Source of the DNA: Welwitschia mirabilis
Taxonomy: Eukaryota; Gnetophyta; Gnetopsida; Welwitschiales
Assembly: GCA_051453625.1 (NCBI GenBank)
Contig: JBOZIK010000001.1
Span: 294,337,557 to 294,392,176 of the forward strand
Length of the DNA: 54,620 bases
Reading direction: 5' to 3'
The notes under the pieces were generated by a model. The model was given only the letters and a program-made list of their open reading frames with translations, was not told the origin of the DNA and made no database searches. The position numbers and the translations under genes were made by a program. Shown piece after piece: positions 46,439 through 54,620 of the stretch (position 1 is its first letter; the number at the start of each line of letters is the position of its first letter).

Positions 46439-47034
46439 CACATATGTAATGATACTATTAAATTGTTTTACATGATAACAAGCTACTAAATTAAGGAAGA
46501 TACAATTGAGTGTGTGGCATTTGCATTTACCCTAACTTAAATCCAAGATGTGGCAATTTGAAATGATTATTGCCCTATCCAAATAAGAAGGTTTAGGATT
46601 TTATTTTTTCCAATCTACTAAACTTAGACACTAGCAATCCATCAAAATTCTAATATTCTGTATTACACATCACTATATTTACAACTTCTTAAGATTAACT
46701 ATTGTGCTTAACTTAATTTTCTATTTAGAAATCATGGTTCGTAGTTAATCCCATAGAAATAGTGAGAGTAGACTATCTCTTTGTTTAATGGCAAAAGCCG
46801 AAAGGATCATTTATGATCACACAAAAACCTCCATTTCATCTGTTGCACTCAAATGAATTCTTCCAAAGACATGTAAGAGCTTTGTATGTGGTATTACGGA
46901 AATCACAGTTCATTGTTAGTGACCTTATTTGTGTTGCATCCTAAGGAAGATTTGATCAAGGGCAAAATAAAAATGAAAGAAATCAAAGAAAATGAAGATT
47001 TTTTTCCCTTGAGTAAGACTTTATACTAAGGAAT

Positions 47035-47241
47035 TTAATTATTTATGCCTTATTAGCCATCCTTTAAGGCATTTATCTAGAAATACCTTATTATTAAGGT
47101 GTTCTTTTGAATAAATGCATTAAAAACAATTCCAACTCTATTATTAATGCTTTTGAATATAAACATGCCTTAAAAGCTATTTTACCTTTTATTTAAGGCG
47201 TTTATGAGGATAAACACCTTAATAGATCAAAAATCTAGCAG
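47035..47241 (-). repeat. T1 right subterminal hairpin array and terminus
   Basis: It contains aaggcatttatctagaaata then cctta, aaggtgttcttttgaataaa then tgcatt, and aaggcgtttatgaggataaa then cacctt (47196-47221). The last is a nearly perfect 10-bp stem with a six-base loop. The same unit fills 39912-40225. It ends ctagcag, next to tgagtgtaa. Confidence 0.65.
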
Positions 47242-47250
47242 TGAGTGTAA
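47242..47250 (+). repeat. Possible T1 target-site duplication, right (tgagtgtaa)
   Basis: Identical to 39903-39911 and adjoining the end of the right array. If T1 instead ends cagtg (CACTA type), the first two bases belong to the element. Confidence 0.35.
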
Positions 47251-47379
47251 GGTTAGGTATCACCTAATTTGGGCATCTTAATAAATAATACTTCATCATT
47301 AAAGAGATAGGAAGACTTGGTGGAAGATGTGTTATAGAAGGGAAAGAAAAGTATCCCAAGATACTCTTAGCACTTGGTG

Positions 47380-48526
47380 ATCTTTCACTTAAGAAAATTT
47401 TGTCCAAAGTATTGTCACCTATAGAGAACTTCAATATAATGTTATGTAGATTACTAATTTTATTCAATAGGAACTGACATTATTTCTCTCCTTTTTTTGA
47501 CAAGTTCTTGAAGGTAGGTAATGTTATATATAAGATAATGCCTTGTATGATTTCTATAGGTCTTTCTAATGTTTGAATACAAAAGGGATAAATCAATCAA
47601 GCACATAAGTGGACTAAGAGGCTAGGATAGAGAGATTAACTTCATGCTAAAAAGAAGGAAGTGAAATCATTGATAAATGGTCAACTATTTATGACTTAAA
47701 TATTAACCACCTCTTACAAAGAAAATGTACTTTATTCTTAGGTGGTTGAGTGACTGCATCTAGGAATCAACCACCTATTATAACATCATGGATTTTCAAT
47801 CTTAAGTGATTGGCTAACATCTCCAAAGGGTGAATTTCCTACATACCTTTTAATGAATCAATATCACTATGGGTTTAACTGATTTAAAATCAAGGTCAAC
47901 TAACTAGAAGATTAAGTAAATCCTATTATTTAATTATCATTGTCATTATAGCTAGCCATTGGAAAGTTAAATTTAACCATTTTATTTAGCATTATAAGGC
48001 TAGACAACCATTTTAATTTACTCCAACAACTATTGCTCTTAGAAAACTAATCTAAATAATTCATTCTCTATATAATAAAAAAACTGTTGTAATTCTATAA
48101 AATTGTGGTATCTCTAATTATTAGATTGAATTGTAAATTAGCACATTATCTTACTTATATTCTCTTATCATACTCTTTCTTAACTATTTAAGAAGATTAA
48201 TGTCTTGCTTGTTGGTTAACTATTACCAAAAAAGTCCTATTGTAATTGGTGGAGAACTATCACAAATTCCTATGGAAGTAATCATGAAAAGCACACTATA
48301 ATAAAAGAAAAATAGAATTATTTTTATTTCTCATGCTTTTCATTATGCTTATTAGTTCGTTGTATTATTATAGTTAAACTTGACTTTTACAATTCATATT
48401 CACTTAAGAAAAATCTCTATGATTATTATTAGAAAAACGTATAAATCTTAGTTAGACATTTAAAATAAAAAATTATCTAATTGTTATACTATTTATCCCT
48501 CACCTATAAGATAGTTAGTTTTAAGA
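47380..48526 (+). repeat. R5 LTR (5' LTR)
   Basis: It ends at 48526 next to a primer-binding site. It aligns in its last 600 bases with the minus strand of R4 (37880-39059). GTCAACT and GGTTGA-type motifs occur near 47668, 47741, 47771 and 47904. The start is estimated from R4's length; no clear TG boundary was found. No 3' partner lies in the window. Confidence 0.5.
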
Positions 48527-48545
48527 ATTAGTATTAGAGCTTTGG
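48527..48545 (+). other. R5 primer-binding site
   Basis: ttagtattagagctttggtg matches TGGTATTAGAGCTT except for its first bases. It marks the + orientation and the LTR end. Confidence 0.75.
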
Positions 48546-48617
48546 TGTTTAGTATTTTTGCATATTTTTTATTATTTAGTAGGTAATCAGAGATTGTAGG
48601 TTAACTATCAACTATTC

Positions 48618-50040
48618 TCCCTACTTAAGTGGTAACAACTATGAATTTTGGAACCACAGAATGTAAGTGTTTATAGAAGTGATGAGCTTTGACTGCTGGA
48701 TCATGGTAGAAGAATGATTTAAGCCTTTAATATAAATGAAGTTAGTAAATGGTGTAGATGTCATGGTGGTTAAGTAAATAAGCAAGTTGAAAGATGAAGG
48801 AAAAAAATCATGCTGTGTTGGGGGTATTAAAAAAAGAAAAAAGAAAAAGCCATGAATGCAATATGCTATGGAATAAATACATAAGAGTATAAAAAGTTTA
48901 GAAATTTTTATATTACTAAAATAATTTGGGGCCATTTACAAGTCACCTATAAAAGGAATTAATCCAGTCAAGAAAATAAACAAACAAATTCTTATGATTT
49001 AATTTAAGCATACAAGGATGTAAGAAAATGAAACCTTTACAAAATTAAATAATAAGATAATGGACATAGTAAATGGTATATAAGAACTTAAAGAATCACT
49101 TGCAACTAGTTAGATCTCAAAGAAGATTTTGAGGCCCCTTCTCTAAGGCTGTGTAACAATGTTTTTTCCATTGATGACATTAATGATCTCAAGAAGATGA
49201 AGATAGAGGGGATGATAACTAACATCATTACCTTTAAATTAAAACATCTTTATAAAGATAACAAATATAAAGGTATGGCACTAAATGCTAATCAAATTCC
49301 ACATTCCAAGTCTAAAGATGATAGTTCAAATTTGTCTCCTTTTAATAATAACTTTGATAAGAGTTAGATCTATTTAACAAAAAATTCAAAAGAATGTTAT
49401 TATTTAAGATGTAGAGAATTAAAAAGAAATAAGAGGAAACATAATTTAGACCCAATAGTAGACCAAAGTGGAAAATCACTTAGTACTATGCATGCCAAGT
49501 CTTTGGACACATCGATACTGAATTTTTAAATAACTAAAGAATAATGAAAAGAAGGATGTAAAGAAGAAATGTAATTTGACCACTTGGAATAGTGATGATA
49601 ACTCCATTAAAGGCTAACATGAAAAGAGGTTATATTAATGGCCTTTAGTTCTTGTAGTGTTTTTCTTATGTTTCAATTAGATAATAACTTTGAATTTGAT
49701 CTAACTAACCCTCATGAGCTCAAATTAGATAATGCTATAGATCATGAGGTGATGAGCTTAGTGATAATGATAAGATTGGTTTTCTAACATCAAATGCGCT
49801 AAAGAGAGAGATGTAAAAAGTGTGAATGATTAATATATTAATGATAATGAATAGGATGGCTTAGTGGATATTGGATGTTATGAGTTACATGGGAAAAATA
49901 AGAACATCCTCAATAAAAATATGCATCTTAATAAGGACATAGTTAGAATAGAGAATAGAAAGAAAGACATCCGAACAAAATTGGATCAGAGAAAAAAGGA
50001 AGACAACACATAAGGCTACATGCTATGACATGAATCTCAA
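48618..50040 (+). pseudogene. R5 Copia gag, broken
   Basis: From 48618 the frame reads PYLSGNNYEFWNHRM, stop, then VFIEVMSFDCWIMVEE, the conserved start of Copia gag. Gag-like sequence follows (SSQENKQTNSYDL near 48970). A first zinc knuckle lies at 49484-49526, YYACQVFGHIDTEF, with the first Cys changed to Tyr and the last to Phe. TTWNSDDNS (about 49578-49604) and a later polar region (KNMHLNKDIVRIENRKKD) match the acidic and coiled-coil parts of SIRE-like gag. At least a dozen stops make it dead. Confidence 0.75.
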
Positions 50041-50364
50041 ATGTCTATAAGAAGTTTCCAAAGTAAGAGGAAAAAATTTAAGTTTCTATTACAAAATATT
50101 AATTAATTTCATAATGTTCTCTTGACACTTTATATAGGAAACAATGCCTTAGACAACATGTGAATCAAGTAAGGAACACCAAATAACAAGAGTGGCTTAG
50201 GTTCCATACCCTTTCTTTCATCTTCTTTTATTCTTACCTCCTCAAGAAAGTCTACATACCTCTATAATGATAAAGTTACTTTCATAAAAGTGGAAAATCA
50301 GGTGATGTCCAACTTTAGTCTTTTAACATTCAATTTGGTAAAAAGGATTAGAAGGTATTTCATT

Positions 50365-50406
50365 TGTCATTTTTGTAATAGGTTTAAACACACTAAATTA
50401 AATTAC
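50365..50406 (+). pseudogene. R5 second zinc knuckle, between gag and protease
   Basis: CHFCNRFKHTKLNY: spacing CX2CX4HX4C with the last Cys changed to Tyr (TAC). SIRE-type Copia elements have a second knuckle just before protease, so its place is as expected. Confidence 0.75.
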
Positions 50407-50547
50407 CATTTTAATAATATATTTTAAAATTTTGATAATGTACTTAATTTTCAATTCATTAAAAAGAAATAAAATTTTAATAATGGATGGAGTGTTAGTA
50501 AACTATGTAAGAATCTATTAGTTTGTACTATTCTATCAACCACTAAT

Positions 50548-50886
50548 GATGTTTATTGGCATTTTGACAATGGCTAATTCAGGAATATGATAGGGGATAT
50601 AAGTAGATTTACTAACATGGAGAAATGTGATGGAGGTTCTATCATATTTAAAGATATTATTAAGCCTATGGTTAAAGGCATTGAAATTGTTGAAGGAGAG
50701 GATTTTCCAACCATCCACAATATGTTGTATGTGATTGGGATAAAGTATAATCTTCTCAACATTAGCCAAATATTCAATAGAAGCATGTATGTTCTATTTG
50801 GAGGCTATAATTATTATGTATTAAATAAAAATGATAGTATGATCCTTCTTAGTAGTAGAGGTAAAATTGTGTATTCAATTATGTAA
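50548..50886 (+). pseudogene. R5 Copia protease, broken
   Basis: VYWHFDNG, stop, FRNMIGD stands for the W-x-x-D-S-G-C-S-x-H-M-x-G-D active site. The catalytic Asp and the following Gly are present, with Asn in place of Ser between. From 50587 the frame is open for 99 codons (GIEIVEGEDFPTIHNMLYVI, then GIKYNLLNISQ), ending at TAA 50886. It is the longest intact coding stretch in R5. Confidence 0.8.
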
Positions 50887-50931
50887 TCATTAGGGAGTAA
50901 GTGCTTATTCTCTATCTCCTCTAGTGAAACT

Positions 50932-51560
50932 ATGCTACAACATAAATAACTAGGTTATGTTGATTATAAGAATTTTTTCAACATTGCCAAACATGATTTA
51001 GTAGAGGGTATGCCACAAATTAACAAAATAGGGGAAAAAAATTATTAAGCCTTCAAGTAGGAAAGTAAATACAAAAAAGTTTCACAAATATCAATCAAGT
51101 AGTGTCCTAAAGAGTATTAGATTTACTTAACCTAGACTTAGTAGGACTACCTCCTATTAAAATTCTAGGAGAAGAAACAAAAAAAATGTATAGGTAATTA
51201 TAGATGACTATTTTAGATTTATTTAGGTTTTATTTCTTAGACACAATAATGACGAATTTGACATGTTTAAAGTGTTATGCAAAAAACTTCAAACCAAAAC
51301 TAGGCATAACTAGAAGAAAATAAGAAGTGATCATGATGGCGAATATGAGAATAAAAAATTCAAGTCATGGTATCAAGATAAGGGTGTAATCCATGAGTTT
51401 TTAGCTTTTAAAACATCTAAACAAAATGCTATTATGGAAAGAAATAGTAGAGTACTCGAGAGATATCTAGAACAATGTTATAAGAGAAAGATATAATTAA
51501 GAGGTTTTGTGTAATGTTACAAATTCACTATTTTATAAATAAGTGTGTTAAGGCACTAAA
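50932..51560 (+). pseudogene. R5 Copia integrase, broken and truncated
   Basis: The zinc-binding part reads MLQHK, stop, LGYVDYKNFFNIAKHDLVEG (50932-51015). The catalytic core shows VIIDDYFRF at 51194, SDHDGEYENKKFKSW at 51327 and QNAIMERN at 51425. These hold the first Asp, second Asp and Glu of the D-D-E triad, all still encoded. A Trp codon near 51219 is TAG. After RVLERYLEQCY the match fades at about 51560 and no reverse transcriptase follows. The element is cut there, and R6 begins soon after. Confidence 0.85.
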
Positions 51561-51749
51561 TGAACATAATTAATAATAGATATGAATGGATGTAACTCAA
51601 GTGTGAAAATATGTATCCCTTCATTATGCTATTTAAGCTTATGATATTAGATGAGGGTGGATAGACTGGGTGGATGTAACTAATGACAATCTTAGCTGAT
51701 CCCTAAGGGTCCTAAGAGGGGACTATTGCGATGCCAATTTGTAAGAATC

Positions 51750-53188
51750 TAATGGTGTATTTGAAGTAATTTTGCAGGACATTTATATAGGTTTAGATAC
51801 AATTCTGCTGATCATGGAGAGACGACAGGATAATCATGGAAACACGTAATTCTTAGCATAATTGGAGGCATTTTAGACATGTTCTGATACTTAGCATATT
51901 GAAGGAAGACTAAAGATGAAGAAGACTGATTTATGCTACTTGAGGAGCTTGGGAAGTATTTCGTCCCCATTGTCGTCCCCACGATAGTTGGGACCACAAC
52001 TCATTATGATAGCCGCATATGAGCAGCACATGGGCAATGCATGAATAGAACATGCACATGGAGTGTCGGTAGTGTCGTGCCCTTGGTTGTCCCCCGACAT
52101 GCAAGACGATGACCTTAATCACATCGAAAAAGGCTGCAACACTGATAGAAGTGCATGAAGCAGATGATGGCAGGGCATCATCCCCTCAGTTGTCCGGATG
52201 CCAGTCAAGACAACGACATCAATAACATGCATGCACAACCCATAGGGATAATGACATCACATGGATACACAATCCAAGGTAAAAGGTAGCTTCGTCCTCT
52301 TTGTTATCCCCATGACAATCAGGACGATAACTAATTTTACATGATCATAATGAATATTATTGTAAATGGGGCCAAGCAACCCATGTGGGCTATTAGGGTT
52401 TCCTTAACCAATGTCTAGGGTTACGGTTAATTGTAAAACTATAAATAGCCTTCCCTCCTTTACTTTTAAACCATCTTTTGTACTTGATATACTTTTGATG
52501 GAAGCTTAAAGGCAAGAGATCCATCCCGTGGGCTATGTCTCTTTCATTGAGGTGCTGTTATTCTATTGTAAGTGGATATAAAGTTATTTCCATTAATACA
52601 AATCCTCTTTTCATTCCAATTTTATGAATGTCCCTTATGGTTTAAGTTGGTTATAGTTAAGTAAAAGTTCTATGATTTATTTAGATCATGAGGGTAATCT
52701 TTGTTAAGGTTGACCTTGGTTAGTAGTAGGTTTTCATTGCATTTCCATGTCATTCTATATTGCATATTGCATATTCTACTTGGTAGATCTCATAGTTTAT
52801 GTTTATTAAGAATTCGTAGATACTCTTCTTGATTGATATGAATTATAGAAAGGATAGTCTTTGTGACAGAAAGTCTAGAAGCTAGTCCTTGTGATAAAAG
52901 GATTAGGAACTAAGTGAATCCATTTCATTTTCACTTCCATTCACTTGCATTTAATATTCATTCATCTTGCATTGCATTTACTTTATTATTTACTTTTAAT
53001 CAGAAAAGGATAAAAGACCAAAAACTACCTTTGGAAATCAATTCTCTAACTCTGAGCTTAGTGCCTTTATTGGGATTACGACATTCGGGTAAACTCCTAT
53101 CTATACTAGCATGTGTTTTATACAAGTTATTTGATTTACAGGTTTACCTAAAGAGATTCAGAATTATATATATTCACACCACGATATT
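51750..53188 (+). repeat. R6 Gypsy (Athila/Tat-like) LTR
   Basis: It has a promoter-like plan: repeated GTCGTCC-type hairpins at 51960-52335, a TATA box in actataaatagcc (52438-52450), and then about 740 bases leading to a primer-binding region at 53189. The left edge is uncertain (51600-51780). No 3' LTR lies in the window, so the assignment rests on the PBS region and layout. Confidence 0.6.
51960..52335 (+). promoter_or_regulatory. R6 upstream array of four related stem-loop motifs
   Basis: Four copies of one theme occur about 97-118 bp apart. They are gtcgtccccacgatagttgg gac at 51974; gttgtcccccgacatgcaag acgatgac at 52086; gttgtccggatgccagtcaa gacaac at 52190; and gttatccccatgacaatcag gacgataac at 52302. 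Each pairs GTYGTCC with GGACRAC around a 10-14-base loop. They lie upstream of the TATA box at 52440. Confidence 0.55.
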
Positions 53189-53213
53189 TTCGTGCCATTG
53201 TCAGGAAAGGCCA
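53189..53213 (+). other. R6 primer-binding region
   Basis: tcgtgccattgtcaggaaagg corresponds to the Athila/Tat-type sequence TGGCGCCGTTGCCGGGGAxGG with mostly C-to-T and G-to-A changes. Such sites mark the start of Gypsy elements of that clade just after the 5' LTR. Confidence 0.6.
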
Positions 53214-53371
53214 TAAGGAGCTAAGAGGATTGTCATTAACTAGATAAGTACCTTGAATCTTTTTGTTCAAATTATTTATTTAAATTAATATTGTATTTCT
53301 AGTGTAATTTAAGGTAGATTTATTTCTACAAATTTTTGTTTTTCATAAATTTTTAGGGACCCTATCATTCT

Positions 53372-53620
53372 CTCTGTCGTCTAAACGACAGAGGATATGA
53401 CAGTTCTAAAATTTTGAATTTATTTTCTATTTTCGTAATTTTTCTTTTGCTCATAGTTTAGTAATAAAAGTATTATCCTCTTACATGTCATCCATATGAT
53501 AGTTAGGATGACATTTCAGTAATCTTTTCTTTTTGAAATTTTTAGAGTTCTAAAATTTTTATAATTTAGATTTTCTGTGATTGTCGTCTCCATGACCCTG
53601 TGGATAACAATCCTTTACAT
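53372..53620 (+). repeat. R6 leader stem-loops, same motif as the promoter array
   Basis: Three copies. ctctgtcgt-ctaa-acgacagag (53372-53393) is a perfect 9-bp stem with a 4-base loop. atgtcatcc ... ggatgacat near 53486-53515 is a perfect 9-bp stem with a 12-base loop. gattgtcgtctcc ... ggataacaatc near 53580-53612 is imperfect. Confidence 0.65.
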
Positions 53621-53954
53621 TTGATTCTAGTTTTTTGTTTACTATTTGTGCATGCAAGGATATGAAGAATTTTGGTAGAAGGATAAAATATCAGCTAGTG
53701 GAGAACTTAATTAGCAAAAATACCATAAAAAGAATCATTCGACTTTAAAACAAAAATTTAGATATGCATAACACAGGTATGCAACTTATGGGATTTCTTT
53801 TTTTTTTTCTATTTTAGAATTAGATTTTCTTTATAGTCAATTGGAAATAATGATCTTGCATCTTTTGAGTGTTAAGAAATCACATTTTTAAATAATAAAT
53901 CATCCAATCATCTTGAATATAGACTTTCTTATTCCATTCTTTTTACTTGCTTCA

Positions 53955-54543
53955 ATGAATCATAATAGAAAAACTATTGTGGAACTTCTTTCTAAAAGGA
54001 GAAGAAACTTGCAAAATGATGAGGATATTGGTAAGAAAACACTTTGAGAAATCTTTTCTGAAAGAGGAAGACCATCACAAAATCATGTTGAAAATAGGAA
54101 TTGGGCCCCTTATTCTTTGTAACCTACTTATTCTTCTTCCTCTTCTTTTCAAACCTCATATAGACATGATGATGAAGACTTTCCATATTTTAGGAATTTT
54201 ACCTCATTTAGACAAACTTCTTACAATCATCATTTTTAATACCAAACATCTTCCATGCATTACTACCAAGAAGAACCATCTTTCAACAACTAATACAAGG
54301 AAGAAAAAGATCCATTAAGAGAAATGATTGGTGAAATGATGAAGAACCAAGAAAACATCAATAAAAACTTGGAAAAATTAGTTGAAAACTTATGACAAAA
54401 TCTATTACATATTCAAGGATCTTTTACAACATAAAATCCTCACAACTATCCTACTTCATCCTACGTTGATGAAAATGAAGAAAACTTAGAAACCATTGAT
54501 GATGATGAATCTTACTTTTAATTTGAAGATGGAATTATGAATT
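53955..54543 (+). pseudogene. R6 broken ORF, possibly gag-like
   Basis: From an ATG at 53955 one frame reads MNHNRKTIVELLSKRRRNLQ and continues through about seven stops to near 54543. It passes DDEDFPYFRNF, SMHYYQEEPSF, REMIGEMMKNQENINKNLEK and a tail ENLETIDDDESYF. It is rich in Asn, Glu, Tyr and Lys. The position after the leader fits gag, but no zinc knuckle or gag signature could be confirmed before the window ends. An open frame of 113 codons in another phase (53977-54318) is judged a shadow because the frame used here has the more protein-like composition. Confidence 0.35.
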
Positions 54544-54620
54544 AAACTTCAACATTCTACTCATTAGGAGATAAGAAAAAGGAAGACAATAATAATGCAA
54601 CTCAATATTTCAACAATTGG

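Larger units (their letters stand above)
39912..47241. mobile_element. T1: probable CACTA (En/Spm)-like DNA transposon, about 7.3 kb
   Basis: Two arrays of the same hairpin unit stand 6.8 kb apart, one at each end. CACTA elements typically carry such repeats just inside their ends. The right end, on the minus strand, reads CACTGCTAGATTTTT and then ATCTATTAAGG, a plausible CACTA-type terminus. The left terminus is not recognisable. No transposase domain was recognised inside, so T1 would be non-autonomous or decayed. The rival reading, a Mutator-like element with a 9-bp duplication (tgagtgtaa at both edges), is weaker because no long terminal inverted repeat is visible. Confidence 0.45.

Noticed and set aside
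54000-54318. 113-codon frame at 53977-54318 as the true R6 protein
   Set aside because: It is in a different phase from the frame with protein-like Glu/Asn/Tyr content and looks like its shadow, though both are uncertain.
1-54620. tRNA, rRNA, organellar inserts, or prokaryotic operons
   Set aside because: No cloverleaf, rRNA block, organellar gene or closely packed ORF set was seen on either strand.

Overview
The window looks like a repeat-rich, AT-rich stretch of a plant nuclear genome. The evidence is GT-AG introns, a 3 kb intron, and layered LTR retrotransposons whose primer-binding sites are complementary to plant initiator tRNA-Met. There are also LINE and Copia reverse-transcriptase remains full of stops, and many short tandem repeats. 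The species cannot be named from the sequence. No prokaryotic, organellar or viral backbone was seen. Eight runs of N (3 to 805 bases) interrupt the assembly.

Layout. (1) 1081-4840, + strand: the last four exons of a host gene for a multi-spanning membrane protein; its 5' part lies outside the window. (2) 4841-8330: no recognisable gene. (3) About 8.3-16.2 kb, - strand: a decayed Copia complex called R1. Two LTRs enclose gag and protease, and integrase, reverse transcriptase and RNase H remains lie outside the inner LTR. (4) About 17.0-35.1 kb, - strand: one old L1-type LINE broken into pieces by later insertions. Its ORF1 zinc knuckles, endonuclease, two halves of the reverse transcriptase and the C-terminal region can be followed in order from right to left. 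(5) Within the LINE sit R2 (18695-21392), a short LTR element without pol and with an exact 5-bp target duplication, and R3 (22347-30480), a SIRE/Maximus-like Copia nest with three LTRs, gag, protease and an extra ORF. R3 splits the LINE reverse transcriptase in mid-domain. (6) 37.9-39.1 kb: R4, an LTR on the - strand. (7) About 39.9-47.2 kb: T1, probably a CACTA-like DNA transposon, bounded by arrays of small AAGGCATTT-type hairpins. (8) About 47.4-51.6 kb, + strand: R5, a Copia element related to R4 by its LTR, with gag, protease and integrase, cut off before reverse transcriptase. (9) About 51.7 kb to the end, + strand: R6, the LTR, primer-binding region and leader of a Gypsy (Athila/Tat-like) element, followed by a broken ORF.

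Every element coding region seen is broken by stops or frameshifts. Apart from the host exons, none appears able to make a full-length protein. Much of the damage is of the type expected from deamination of methylated cytosine: Trp codons turned to stops and zinc-knuckle Cys codons turned to Tyr. The most unusual signals are regulatory or structural. They are the 20-bp-spaced GGTCGACC arrays in the R3 LTRs, the hairpin arrays at both ends of T1, a hairpin motif repeated in both the promoter region and the leader of R6, and the non-autonomous element R2 with its minisatellite next to the polypurine tract. All identifications rest on reading motifs by eye; no database search was possible.
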